Shown here in pieces: positions 51,987-64,000 of a stretch of DNA of 64,000 nucleotides; the first letter of the stretch is position 1, and each line of letters begins with the position of its first letter. The DNA lies in assembly GCA_963691815.1 (NCBI GenBank), contig OY829663.1:6483523-6547522 (forward strand), in the 5' to 3' direction. A program made the position numbers and the translations under genes. Source of the stretch: Echiichthys vipera. Its lineage: Eukaryota > Chordata > Actinopteri > Perciformes > Trachinidae. Under the pieces are notes generated by a model. It did not search any database. It was not told the origin of the DNA and saw only the letters and a list, made by a program, of their open reading frames with translations.

Positions 51987-52445
51987 TCACACAAAGGAGG
52001 AGAAGCCAGCGATTGGGGCCCGTGAGCCTGGGGCTAGGCTGCTGGGGGGCCTATAGAGGGTGCTGTGCTGGCTTGGGGGGTTGGAGCTTTGCTGGGAGGG
52101 GGTGGGAGTCCGGCTACCTTTGGGCCTGAACAGGCTGCCTTGGCCCTGGGGTGGCACCTGAGGTGGGACCTGAGGCGGGCCCTGAGGCTGGCCCTGGGCT
52201 TGCTGAGGCTGGGGGCTAGGTGAACTGAGCTGGGGTGGGAGGGGAGGTAGAGGAGGCAGCGGTGGTGGGGCGCAGTGCTCCGGCTCGCCCGACTCGGACT
52301 CAGTGTAGCTGTAGGCCTGTGCCCGGGATATGCCTTTCTGTTGGCGGCGCCAGGAGTTGTAGTAAGTGGGGTCGCTTATGTAGTGGTTGACGAAGGAGTG
52401 GGTCTTCTGTCGGTTAGGGTCCACCTCATACTCACTGTCACTTCC
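51987..52445 (-). CDS. sdk2: Sidekick-2 last coding exon (cytoplasmic C-terminus)
   Basis: The acceptor TTTCGCAG at 52446-52453 is followed in phase 0 by GSDSEYEVDPNRQ and 152 codons to the stop. Conserved sidekick tail blocks are present: KTHSFVNHYISDPTYYNSW, RRQQKGISRAQAYSYTES, then GSLFRPKGSRTPTP, STLYRPPSSLAPGSRAPI and the terminal GFSSFV. GFSSFV is the PDZ-binding end through which Sidekick proteins bind MAGI-type synaptic scaffolds. Sdk2 is a large single-pass immunoglobulin/fibronectin-III adhesion protein that directs layer-specific homophilic synaptic matching in the retina; only its intracellular end is encoded here. Between SGEPEHC and GSLFRP lies a Pro/Gln-rich insert of about 46 residues (PPPLPPLPPLPP, then QGPPQVPPQVPPQ) that I do not recall from the mammalian protein. 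The frame is intact. Confidence 0.96.
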   Translation of the reverse strand, partial: GSDSEYEVDPNRQKTHSFVNHYISDPTYYNSWRRQQKGISRAQAYSYTESESGEPEHCAPPPLPPLPPLPPQLSSPSPQPQQAQGQPQGPPQVPPQVPPQGQGSLFRPKGSRTPTPSQQSSNPPSQHSTLYRPPSSLAPGSRAPIAGFSSFV

Positions 52446-52602
52446 CTGCGAAAGACAGAAAACACATATTGATATGTAGAGTTAGCAGGGGACGACTCTG
52501 TTTATGTTTCCATGTGGAGCAGTTAGAGATGCTGAGGCTATATGTGTAAATGAATATGAAGTTATTGAATTATTCTGAGCAAAGTTATCAATTCACAATC
52601 AT

Positions 52603-52638
52603 CCAAATAACACACACACACACATGCACACACACAAT
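52603..52638. repeat. (AC)n microsatellite
   Basis: Short AC run with one ATGC interruption in the sdk2 last intron. Confidence 0.85.
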
Positions 52639-53985
52639 TACATTTACAACACAGCACAAGAACGTATGGACACCAAAAATGGTCAAAAATGGTCAAAGCA
52701 TGATTACAGAAGGACGACTTGTTACTGAAGCGTGCATTGTAGACAGACCATCAACACAAGATGGCAAAGGTCAATTTATCTTCAGGACTTAATCGGTATG
52801 TTCAGGGTTTAAGATCTTTGTATCCACACCACGCCAGCAAGACGGGAGTTGGTAAAACCTGTAATTGGGATCTGAGGGAGAGGATTGGATGGGGACTAGC
52901 AATAGGAACCAGTCTCCTATCAGGCTACAAACATTCAAAGCAAGCAGCCACAGGAACCTCACCAAATGCAGTGGAAGTGTATGTAGGCCACCTGTCCCAT
53001 ATGAAAACACCAGCGCCTCCTATGGGTGAACAAAACAATGGGTTTTACAGTACATCACCATAACAGAATGATTCAAATGGCCCAGTCATGATGATGGTTA
53101 TAATATAATAAATACAGGTATGTTATACATATATGTATATGTATATAACAAGCTAGAAATAAAACAGAGGTTGTGCAGTGCATTCTCAAACACAGAAAGT
53201 GGGATTTTAGGAGTCTAGTGGGAAGAAGGTAGATTATATTTTCCCCATTCTTTAAATCAGTTTCAATTCCCTTCAATCTGTAAATAAATGACTCTAACCC
53301 TCAGCACATTCTCACTGACCCTCAACTGTGCTGCAGGCTAGGCTAGAAACTATTGTATTCATGTCAAGTAACATTCCAGGTGTCAAACGAAAAAGCAATG
53401 TGATCATTGCACACTCGGTGGGGATTGCTCAACTAATTGCCTTGAAAGCAAGCTGCCAATTGGCTAGCTAGCCTGTGATTAAGCACCTGGCCACGAAGAA
53501 CTGATGTACTTGGCTTTGCCAATATCTGCACTGGATAATTGCCCAAAGAGGTGACTTGGAGAATCCATTAGGTGTGGTACAAAAGTAAGGCAACAATGGC
53601 TTATTCTTTTCAGAACAGTTACTGCAGAGGTGCTGCTGATAATTGTGACTGTAGTAAGGTTTCTTTGCTCTCTCTCTCTCTCTCACCCCCTCGTATCAGC
53701 TCTGGTCTCGTACAGAAACATGGCTGTTGGCGCACACAATCTCGAAGGATACACTCCAGAGCACAGCTCTCACGCTGGATATTGCACAGCACATATGTGA
53801 TACATATGGCAGTAGGCTCAGATTTCTCTCAGCCTCGACATGGTTCATGTCTCTTGTGCCGAAGCCCTACACAAACACTTTTCTCTTAAAGTTGTCAGCA
53901 GAGTTTATATATTTCCAAACAGAATGCTGTGTTGGATATCCTGCTCTTTTTTTTAATCTTCTTTGGTTCTAAACAAAGGAAAATG

Positions 53986-54028
53986 CCCCCCCCCCCCCAC
54001 ACACACACACACACGCACGCGCACACAC
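53986..54028. repeat. Poly-C plus (AC)n tract
   Basis: About 13 C followed by AC units with CGCG interruptions. Confidence 0.9.
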
Positions 54029-54400
54029 CTTTTTCTTCTACAAAGTAATCGATGGCAGACTTTGTGCACTGAGAGATCTGGCTCAACCAATAAAGTTGAA
54101 TATAATGATTATACTTAGTGTCTCTTGCTTCCTTTTATATTTCTCTCAACAACGACAGCAGGGATGTGAGATGCATCTATGGCTGTCTGTGTTTGTTGTC
54201 CATTCCTAATACTGTTACCCAGTCGTAAACACTTGAGGCCAACCAGTTGAAAAGCATTCCAGCCATGCCAGTATGTTTAGCAACACAACAACACAATAAC
54301 AAGATCCATTCACAGTGGATGAACAAGTAATACTGAGCCACTTCAAGAGCTATTACCTCACTCTAAAAGAATTAACACTGCAATGAGACATGGAGCCCCA

Positions 54401-54533
<133 letters not shown>

Positions 54534-55260
54534 TAGTGGGAATGAGTAAGTGCAGACCAAGTGTTGACAAAGTGAATGGTGTCCTACTTCTGCCTGGCTG
54601 TGGAGTGTGTACAACAGATGTTTTTAGTTCAGGTATAAACCACTGCAATCTGTCCTATTTTTTTTTTTGCGTTTGGTTCATCACCAGTCTTTAACAGAAA
54701 TAACTCAAGGATCCAATTGAGGAACATACAGTGAAGATGCTTGACAATTTGCCTCTGGGGCAGCACGGCCCGTGAAACATCTCCGTAACTCATTACGAGC
54801 TAATTACTCGAGCTGAATGCTGTGAAAGAAACAGACTTAAGGCATGAAATGCAGCATTGCACCTTAGCCTCAAGGGAACCACCAGCGTATTGATGCAAGT
54901 ATATGTGTAAGTCAGACACATACCAGTCTGCCAATGACAATTAGGAGACATTTTTTTCATCATTATGGTGTTAAATTAAGCAGAGAAAGCGATTAAGACA
55001 TGTATCCAATTAACTGGTGAAATCTCTCGACAGTAGTTTGTTTCATCATGAGAAAGTCCCCCTGTGTTTGTGTTTGTGTTTACCATTGCTAGCATCATAG
55101 TAGGTGAACAATGTGGGAAAGGGAAAAAATATAAGAAAATATAACCATGGATTTGCGTTAAATATAGTTTACTCTTTTGTGTAGATTAATTGGTCATCTC
55201 TGGCAAATAGGGCAGATGTTCAGACAATCTATCACTTGAACTTTGACCTCAGTCTTGAGT

Positions 55261-55440
55261 TCAGCTGCAACTACCCATTACTGTCATTGTTGATTAATCT
55301 GTTGAATAATCGATTAGCTGTTTGGTCCATGAGAAATTATACATTTTACGGGTAAACAAACCAGAAAGTATGCACACTGGAACCTGAGAATTTTGTCGAA
55401 AGCTTTGAAAGTTGACAACTAATCGATTCAACTTTGCAGG
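55261..55440. mobile_element. Non-autonomous hAT-like repeat, copy 2
   Basis: It starts TCAGCTGCAACTACCCATTA and contains TTGATTAATCTGTTGAATAA, ATCGATTAGCTGTTTGGTCC and ACTAATCGATTCAACT. This is the same teleost element as at 37777, in the opposite orientation and with a large internal loss. It lies in the sdk2 last intron. Confidence 0.65.
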
Positions 55441-56496
55441 TATAGTGTAGAATGAGACATTACATAACATGCTGTCATATCAGTTTTAAACCTATTCTTG
55501 TTTTTAATCAACATTTATACCTAAAGTTGTTCCCCACAGCACCTTACGATAACGCAAGTGTTAAAATGCTTTGTAAGTAACTTTTAATTTGACCTTCCTG
55601 TGGTTTGTATAATGGCATGGGACTGAAAGAACAATCTCATGGCAATCCTGTCCCCCATCCCCCCAAACAAAGCTGATGCATACCCCAATACCACAGAGTG
55701 GGTCAGTCCTTTGTCCTCTAGTTATGGATTTTTGCAACGAGGACGGGGAGGAAAAGGGGGAGGCTGTCTATGTTACTCTCATTGATGAAGTGAACGCAGC
55801 AGGGGTCCCCAGAGACAAAGACAATATATGTGGGGCTCGAGGGGGATTAAAAAGTCCAGAGTACATACATTTGTGTGGGTTTTCAGCGATTTCTGTGTAG
55901 AAAAAAAGGAGATTAGATTTTTTGGAATATGTTTTTGGCATACTGAAATACCTGCCACATCAAAGTGAAGTTGTATTTAGTCATCATCAAGACATGGATA
56001 TAGGCCTCCAATCCCTTCTCACTGCTATAATGCATGTTGCTTTTATCAGAACAACTATGATCTGGGGATTTGAGATTTTGTCGTGCATCAGTCCCAGACT
56101 GAAGGACTTTAATCAGAGTAATGGTAGCGCGTGCTTTTGTTGCCATTCCATACTAATAGTTTTTTTTTTATTTAATTTATTTCCTTTCTGTAGTTTAGGA
56201 CTATGAGACTAGTTTCCATTGACCCACTATTTCTGTCTCTCCCCACTATCCTCTATAGACGCCTTGAATTTATTAAAAAATAAATGTAATTTAATTGCAG
56301 CTATGGTTCTCCTTTATTCTGGGTAATGACATCATACTTTCAGACTGGGCCAGTCAAAACAAAGTGGTGCGTTGTCACCAGAGACAATTCAAACATTACA
56401 AAAAGTGTTTTCTGTTGAGCCTCAGCCAAAAAAGCTACAGTAGCCAGGTAGAGAGAGAGGGAGTGGGAGGGTGGACAAAGAGTGAGTAGATGGAGG

Positions 56497-56497
56497 C

Positions 56498-56580
<83 letters not shown>

Positions 56581-56592
56581 GAGAGAGAGAGG
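56497..56592. repeat. (GA)n tract
   Basis: An approximately 95-bp GA repeat with a few GC and GGA interruptions. It is a homopurine tract in the sdk2 last intron. Confidence 0.95.
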
Positions 56593-58560
56593 GCAGACAT
56601 TTTCATTTCTCTCCCCCGGAATGCCACTCTGCAGAGAGAGCATGATCTACAATCCATCTCTGACTCAGAGATGAGATCATCTATCTTTGACTGGTTTCGG
56701 CCTCAAATGACACGCAAAGACAGTGCCACAGAGACAACCTTGCGAAATGAAAAAGCCTATACTCTGAGGGAAAAAAGTCAATAGGGAGCTACCTGCAGGG
56801 GAGCCGAGCAGTAATGGTGGCCCTGTTGCTTTGCCAAGTCAATGTTAGCTTTCTCCAAATCCTCTGGAGGAGGAGTACAATAGTGAACTCATACCTGCTG
56901 GTGCTGGTGGAGCCCCCGGGGATTAAAGAGGACAGACATCACAATGTCATACTGATAGCTTAGAGTTATCCGCTCAATAAAACTTCAAAGAGCATTCCTG
57001 GACTTTTCTGAAGCACCATTGGGTGCTGATATGGTGGCCTGTCAGGGGAATGGCAGAGGAACCCTAGGGTAACAGGCAGTGCTCTGTGTGGTGTAGCTCA
57101 TCAAAGCCAGCCCCTTGAGTGTGCGGTGTGGCAGAAGGCGCATTGTCATCTCAGGCTGAGGGGGCAGTTGCTGCATTAGGACTGTGTTTGACAATACACA
57201 AGTGCGAAAGGTAGATATGTCACACAGGCGATGAAATGACGAAATGATTCATTCGAGGGGATGTTATCGTGCTGCGAAAGATCCTGTCTGTAACGATTCA
57301 TTGTAGGGAGATTTTCATTTGATCTGGAAATAGGACTTAGGTCCCGATAAGGTCAGGTGAGGAAAGACTCCTGGCTGCGGAATTCACACTAGGGAGGTAT
57401 CTGGCTGAGAGATGTTCCAAGATAATTTGAGAAATGCCCAGAGTAAGGAATTTGTAGATAAAAGAGAACGCTGAAGCAAGCCTAAAAGCAAGGGAATTCA
57501 GGACTGTATACCCCCCCCCCTGATGCTTTCATCTGACTAGGATCAAAACCAGCCTGCAGATCGCAATATGGTTCGCCCGAACTACTGCGGGGAGTAGGTG
57601 ACACGACAACAAAAACAGAAATAACATAATGCATATTTCAGAAACAATAACATGGAGAATAAAGGAAAATCCCCCAAATAAAAAGAAGGCCAGAAATAAG
57701 AGGCATGAGGGTGGGCCGCACACAGACAGATCAATGAGAAGGGAGACAGAGAGAAAGAAAGTCACTATTTGTCGATTGCTCTTACTGGGGAAAAAGCAGT
57801 TCGTCTAAGGACGTAGGGCAGGCCACGAATTGGACATTGGAGCAATACTTGTTCATCTATCAGCCCTGACAGCGTCTGCTTAGAGTGCTTTAAAAATTAA
57901 ACGCGATTAAAACTACATTTGACTACTTTCAACACTAATGAGACTAGGCTCTGCCACGGAAAAGGAGCGAATACAGTATTTTAGTTTTCCTCAGATGGCT
58001 TTTACTGACTCTGACCTGACTTACAGAAAATGCTGTAGAAAGGTTGGATAGGCTGCCTGGCTGAAAAGGTACCTTCCAATCCGTAACCAGCTCTCCAATA
58101 AACTTTGTAGAGTCCACGTGCCCTGGCTGTCTTACATAACAAGTGCTGTGGCTGAGTGCAGTGGCCTGGATCGCAGGTGGATGTTTGCCGAGTGACATTC
58201 TCCACAGGTCACCGCCTGGTCTAAAAACTGCTTTGCCGCCACTGAGCAGAGTCATTAATCTTTCGTCTCTCTTTGTGCATTACTGTAGCTCTTTCTTATG
58301 ACCTCTGCAGGCCAGATAGCATCCAGGTGAATGACAGAGAAAAGGACACGATATGAACAGCATGAACTGACAAAAAAAACACCGCACAGCCAATAAAGAC
58401 GACGCAAAGCGGAATTCCAGAGGAATTCAAGGAGATGGCGGTGTGCACACAGACAGGTACAAACATTTAACAAATACACACTTAATGCAGACGGACGGTG
58501 AACATTTTACATACAGCGATCATACAAGATGTAGTTCACAAACAAGAGTTGCTACTGCAC

Positions 58561-58690
58561 CTGTGAGTCTGAGATTTCGGATGGTTTTTCTGTCAGGCTG
58601 CTGCTCTCTGCAGGGATCAGGTCATTGTACTTTGTGCTGACGTCCTCGTCTGAATAGTGGAGACTGCCTGGACTGGGCCTAGGAGGAGAC
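58561..58690 (-). CDS. sdk2: Sidekick-2 penultimate coding exon
   Basis: A 130-bp exon. The acceptor TTTGCCCAG at 58691-58699 is followed by one leftover base and 43 codons, ending CAG and the donor GTGCAG. It encodes SPPRPSPGSLHYSDEDVSTK, then YNDLIPAESSSLTEKPSEIS and DSQ, the juxtamembrane part of the sidekick cytoplasmic tail. It joins in frame, with phase 0 at its 3' side, to the exon at 52445. Its 5' boundary is phase 1 or 2 (the last codon base lies in this exon), so the next upstream exon must end with two bases of a codon. No frameshift. Confidence 0.95.
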
Positions 58691-61600
58691 CTGGGCAAAG
58701 ATAAAGATCAGAGGGATTCAGTTGGTTGTTGTCCTTCACCAAAGACAAAATAACTTTTTGGTCCATCTGTCTATGACAATTGTACCGGCCAAAACATTTT
58801 TCAACGGGACATAAAACTGCAAAAGATAAAAACAAACACAAACAAACAAACAGGTCCTGTTTGTTGAGTACCCGCAGCAAACACTCCTCGCCCCTCCTTT
58901 ATCTGTGACGTGCTATTAAATATCATTTTAATCATCCTTTATTTTTCCTTTTAGGTTGATCTACCAATGTGCCGCCTCATACTGGCAGACTATCTTTGCA
59001 GATAACACATGTGTAACCCTCGTAAGGGTCAAGCAAAGAATTGTAATATAGTAAATAATAATAATAATTAATGCAGTTATGGATGGACATATGTTGCAGA
59101 GTTGATGCAAAAAAAATGTGGTCAGTTAACTTCCGTGTTGTAGTGATTATTGAGTGGCGAGTGCCAATTCGGGATCCTTTCGTAGACTTTTACATTGTTC
59201 ATGATAACCATTGAAAATCAACTAGAAATTTCAAATATAATTCCAGTTTTTGTCGTCTTTCCTATCAAAGTCGTTGCTAAGCTATGTGAATGCACTGAAA
59301 CTACAAAAAAGGGGGCAGAGATCATGTCAGACGATCTGCCAGATTTGAAAAACAAGATGAGAAAACAAAGATAAGCATGACAACTTCTCTTACAGCTTTG
59401 TCGAAACGCACATTCTGACTGTTGCAGAGAAAGATAAAATAGTCACGGCTGAAATAACTTTCCAGAGTTGTGAAATCCTTCTCTTAGCATTACAAACAAC
59501 AATGTTTTGGCGATTCACAGATCGGTTACTCAAAATGGGACTTTCTGATTGTATTTCATAGTCTCGTCAGTACCTGAAGCTACGCGGCCCCAAACGCCAC
59601 CCCCCCTCCCCCAAACGCAGCCCCTTGCTTTGTTTACCACAAGGCTGATTTCAGTCTGAGGTGTTCAAGAGCTCATGTTTCTTACGCCAGCAGACTTTGT
59701 TGTATTGATGTCGCTGTGTTTACTTTGGTGAGTACAGTGCTATCATAACCAATAGAAAACAAAAGCCGGCTTATGCAAATAAGAACCGAGTTGTTGTCCT
59801 TTAAAAATCATTTGGCCTTCTTTATTGAATTCATAAATCATATTGAAAGTAGTTTCTGAGAAACAGGCAAACTTAGCAGTGCAATGACTCAAGGCCTCCC
59901 TCATTCCCACTAACGTAAGAGACACTACAGTGAGCGCTTCCTCTCAAGTTCACATGCATCACTGTCTGAATGTATAGGACTGCAGCCTGATGAGGATCAT
60001 GGGACACTCATGAGATGACTCCCTGCAGCCACTAGCTGAATATGAATAATTCACCCTGGTTCAGTCCTCACTGTGGGCTGTGGAACGTCAAACTACTGGG
60101 TCCTTGTGACTAAATTATAAACTAAACGATTGCATTGCTCAAGCGGTCATCAAACAAACGGCAGCCTCAGGCTCTGCTTTGGCAAATGTTATCAGAGCCT
60201 ACATGAATGATTGCACGGATTACACTGTCAGTGGCATCCTGCAGCGATCAAATATGTCATTCAGATGTATGTGTAAAGAGTGTAAGTGATAGGGCTGAGC
60301 AAAGAGGGGCTGTAAAGAGAGAATAAGGTGAAGGAGAGGTGTTGAGTGAGCGTTACAGCTGAAAGAAAGAAGGAATGAGGAAAAATGAGGGCAGAGGAAG
60401 ATGAAATACTGGAAAAACATTCCCTAAAATGGTGTGCTCTAGTCAGGGGTTCTTTGAGTAAATATGAAAGGGAAAAACAGCTCTTGGTGCCTAAGCTCCT
60501 CCGTACTTTCCACTGTCGCCGGTCCTGCTAAACAAACACCCATCTGTTTCTGCTGATTGGTGCTGGTTTGGCTGAGCCCGCTGGGACATACTGACTCTTG
60601 TTGACTTTCCAGGCCAGAGTGTTGGCGGCCAGTTGCTGCCAGCGGAGCTGCTGCAGCACACACAAAGCCGCTTTACGCGTCGAAAACCACATTAGCATTA
60701 TTCAAAATAAATATATTTTGAAAGCATTTAAAAAATGCTGCGGGTAAATTCCAGCAGTTTTCATAAGGACTGGAATTTTGAGTGTGGCGCGGACAAAATG
60801 GAAAACTCCCTGGGGAAATCACAGAGCAAGCTGTAAATCAATTACACTTGATAAGTTATATTAAACTAAATTCACTTCAGCAGAGGATTGAAACGTGTGT
60901 GAGAGCTACTTATATACAGTGTACTACAGGTCGGCGAACTTGTTATCTCTCTAACTCCGTGTCTCTTACATGACTTTGCTTAATTTTGCAAAATGGACAC
61001 ACATTTCTACTGGTTCAGACCTTTTTACATTTATTAGGTGTTATAAAATAATGGATAAATATTTATTTTGTATATTGAAAATAGATTCTTTACAAAAAGG
61101 CAAACAGGAAGCCCAAGTAGAAAAAATGAAAGAAAAAAAATTAAATCATGAGGAAAGTCACTTTTAGATGAGTGTGAGCTACATCAATGGATGGAATTAG
61201 AGTGTATATTTAGATGGTGTGTATTAATGTACAAACATGTCTGATCATGCATGATATACATGTATGCACATCCATCATGTCATACCTGAGGTATAACTGT
61301 AAATGCATACTGGACTTCACTGTATTAACTGCATTATGTACTTTACTCTTGCTCTACTCCATTATAAACATTTTCTCTTTATAAGTGGATTTTGCACTAC
61401 CATTCCTATGCATCCCATGCCATAATGACATAACGTATAACTTTTTTTTTTTTACGATACAACCTTTCTAAGATGCGGTCCAACTAAAAAAAAACCTTAC
61501 AACAAAGTTTCATCGACAACTCTGAATTCCACTCCTGTGCACTCATTCCCAAAAGGACTCTAATGTAACCTTTACCAGCCTCTGTTCCTCAGAAGACCGC

Positions 61601-64000
61601 ACAGCGAGTCCCCCTTACAGCACAGCCAAACAAAGAGCCGTAGCCAGTGTGAAGAAATGCTCTCGGGAGCCCACTGGGTCATTATGATAAACTGCCTGTT
61701 TCAAAACATTGAAGAAGCTCAGCCCATTTTCACCTTGTCTCCTTGACTCTCATACACAGTTGAATGAGGCGTGAATTATTTATCAGCTCTCTCATTTGGA
61801 TAGAGGAGGGTGCACTTAATCCTCTCGCAGCAAAATTCCGTCAGCGTTACGTTCGGCTAAGAGAAGAGAACCAGGGGGTGAAATCAAATCTGCCCCTGGT
61901 CTATACTCATTATCAGGCTCTCCTCTTGCTACAATCGCCTGTAGGGACTCATTAACATGTCTGAAGTGTCCAAGAGCTTTGTCACACAAGAGTGTTTAGA
62001 ACCCTGTTAATCTACGCTAAATTACTTCATCGAGACCTCCTCCGTGTCAAAGTAAGTTTCAAACTATTGAAAGAGAATGATACAAAGCTACAGGGACGAT
62101 GCTACTAATCCGCTCCTCTTTATCATAACAGCCGTAAAACATTGATCTTCCCGGTGTCGAACCTCAACCCAGAGACACGTTTGGACTCCTGTGTGTGAAT
62201 CCAAGTAGGAGTTTAAGTGCTGTCGGAGTGGATTTGCACTACTGATGTCTTACATAAGTCTCTTTCACACATGCACTGGAACCCTGGACTTATCTAGACA
62301 TCACCTGGAAGAGCTGTATGCAGGAACACAAATATGTGAATTAGTTGGACTTTACAGTGCCAGCACCCTAGTACAAAGTTGATGTCATGTCCGATTGCTA
62401 TCATGTGGTCGGCGCGAAAGCTGAATTTTTCCACATCCATGGGTGTACTTATGTTTCAGTACACTGTTTCCGTATGTGTATTTGTGTATGGGTATGTGTT
62501 TATATATAGGTGTGACGTCCCTCCGTGGAGGTGGAGGTGTGTCTGTACATGTTTGTACACCTACATACCACATTTCTGCTTAATTTTTAATTATTATTAT
62601 TTTATAGATTAGTTTTAATTTCACTTCTTATGTATTATTATTTCTCGTTTTTATATGTGTTTCTTCTTTTCTAAGTGAGGGTAATAAAAATATATTAAAA
62701 AGAAACTAAAAAAATTCAGCATCCAACAACAGCCGACGCATACTAACTAACAGTTGAACCAAAGAGTCTCGATGTTTATGATCAACTATGCAAACTGCAC
62801 GCTTTACACACGTGCCACTCATTACCTAAACCAGTATTTCCAGTATTTCCAGTGTCTGACATGGACAACTTCCTGTTCTGTTCCACATGTATGAAAGAGA
62901 GTTCATATGAGAAAACAGCTAATACCATAGGACCACATAATACCTATATATTTTTTATTTTAACCAGAATTAGCAATGTGCTGTTGAACAGTTAATTCAA
63001 GTGTATGTTAGTGTTACTATTTTTCACATACATTTGAACCTCCTTACAGGGATTTACAATTCAAGTAGTACGTTTTCAGACACCCAGAGTTACCTTGGCT
63101 GACCCGGATCGTGACTGAATTTACTGTCGTGCACATGTTCCCTTTTGTTTTTTTTTGTTTTTTTTTTGTTTTTTGTAATTGATCTCCACAATGAAAAAAA
63201 TGTCTGTATCCAAAATCAAACATAGATGGCATTGGCTGTCTGACACAGCTCTGGGTAAGAACGAATACAGTGGGATTAAGAACGTTTGATTTCTGATCCT
63301 GGTATCAGGCAGAGTACTTGGTATTCTGAGACCGGAGATCAAGATGTGGTATTAATCCATAATCAGGGGGCTCAGGTGTTGGGATTTGGGTTCCTCAGCT
63401 ATGGGCTGAGTTCAAAGAGTGCTGAGTCTGAAAGTACATCTGTGCATTCTTTCACTCCCAGCCTCCCCCTTCAAGCCCAGAGACATAATAGGAAGCTGCC
63501 TGGAAGCTCCTCAAAAGACCTGGAGCTGCTTTGATCTGGCCTCAAGGCTGCACTCACATGCACACATACAAATGCACACACCGAAAAACAAATTTCTCAC
63601 ACATTCTTATGCACAAAACAATGTAGGTTTAACAATATGGACATGCAGACTCATACACACACGGAGGAGGCGAATTCCCAAACCACGTCTCCCAGTCAGT
63701 ACAACTACAGAATGCTATGAGATACATATGAAATGCAGTCGCTGTCCTTAAGAAGATGCTTGCATTTGCAAAGTATACAGTCAGATCCAAAACTGGATTT
63801 ATGACTGAGCCCCATGCTGTGTTCTTAGCACAGGGGCCAGTCAGAGTCATTAGCTTTAAAACAAGGTCATTGTCTCAGCCTGCTGCATGTCCTACAGCTG
63901 GAATTCACTGAAATTCAGAGATTTAAGCCCTAGCTGTCACAAGGAGAGAGTTTCTTTCCACTTTGCTGAAAATGTTTTGAGGCATGAGGTCACGCTTTCA
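58691..64000 (-). other. sdk2: sdk2 intron running off the right edge
   Basis: I searched the minus strand for the next upstream exon, which should encode the transmembrane helix and the start of the cytoplasmic tail. I did not find it, so the intron is at least 5.3 kb and the rest of the gene lies beyond the window. A T-rich simple tract (T8-G-T9-type) is at 63142-63177. No other feature is recognised. Confidence 0.75.

Noticed and set aside
56340..56784. Ser-Leu / Arg-Glu repeat proteins over the GA tract
   Set aside because: Translation of a simple GA repeat in an intron.
58700..64000. Further sdk2 exons (transmembrane and fibronectin domains)
   Set aside because: Searched by eye on the minus strand; no splice-bounded frame with sidekick similarity was found.

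Overview
The window looks like one end of a chromosome from a ray-finned fish, probably a percomorph-type teleost. Three things support this. About 20.5 kb of vertebrate-type telomere-derived (CCCTAA) satellite sits at the left edge. The unique DNA carries tRNA-derived SINEs and hAT-like MITEs of kinds common in teleost genomes. The two recognisable genes, cdc42ep4 and sdk2, are vertebrate genes with split structures. No prokaryotic features are present. The species cannot be named from the sequence, nor can it be decided which teleost paralogue (a or b) each gene is.

Layout. Positions 1-20490 are a satellite array of 53 cores of about 240 bp, separated by degenerate telomere-like linkers. 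The monomers are 355-545 bp long and are organised over much of the array as a three-monomer higher-order repeat of 1145 bp (361+365+419). The array ends in a truncated core, one reversed TTAGGG unit and a broken SINE head. Positions 20500-24970 are repeat-rich intergenic DNA with two SINE families. cdc42ep4 lies on the minus strand: its complete coding exon is 27618-28622, a probable 5'UTR acceptor is at 28811, and a CpG-rich candidate promoter with a non-coding first exon ends at 44671, about 16 kb upstream. Positions 45000-51980 are intergenic and hold a decayed gag-protease retroelement remnant flanked by A/T-rich repeat arrays. The last two coding exons of sdk2 (minus strand) are at 51987-52445 and 58561-58690. 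The rest of that gene lies beyond the right edge.

Functionally, Cdc42ep4 is a Cdc42/RhoQ effector that organises septins and actin. Sdk2 is a homophilic synaptic adhesion protein whose intracellular tail and PDZ-binding end are encoded here. As I recall, the same two genes are neighbours in the same orientation on human 17q25, so the pair appears to be ancient synteny that here lies within about 30-60 kb of the end of the sequence. I found no new protein-coding system. The most unusual structure is the telomere-like higher-order satellite and its inner boundary.
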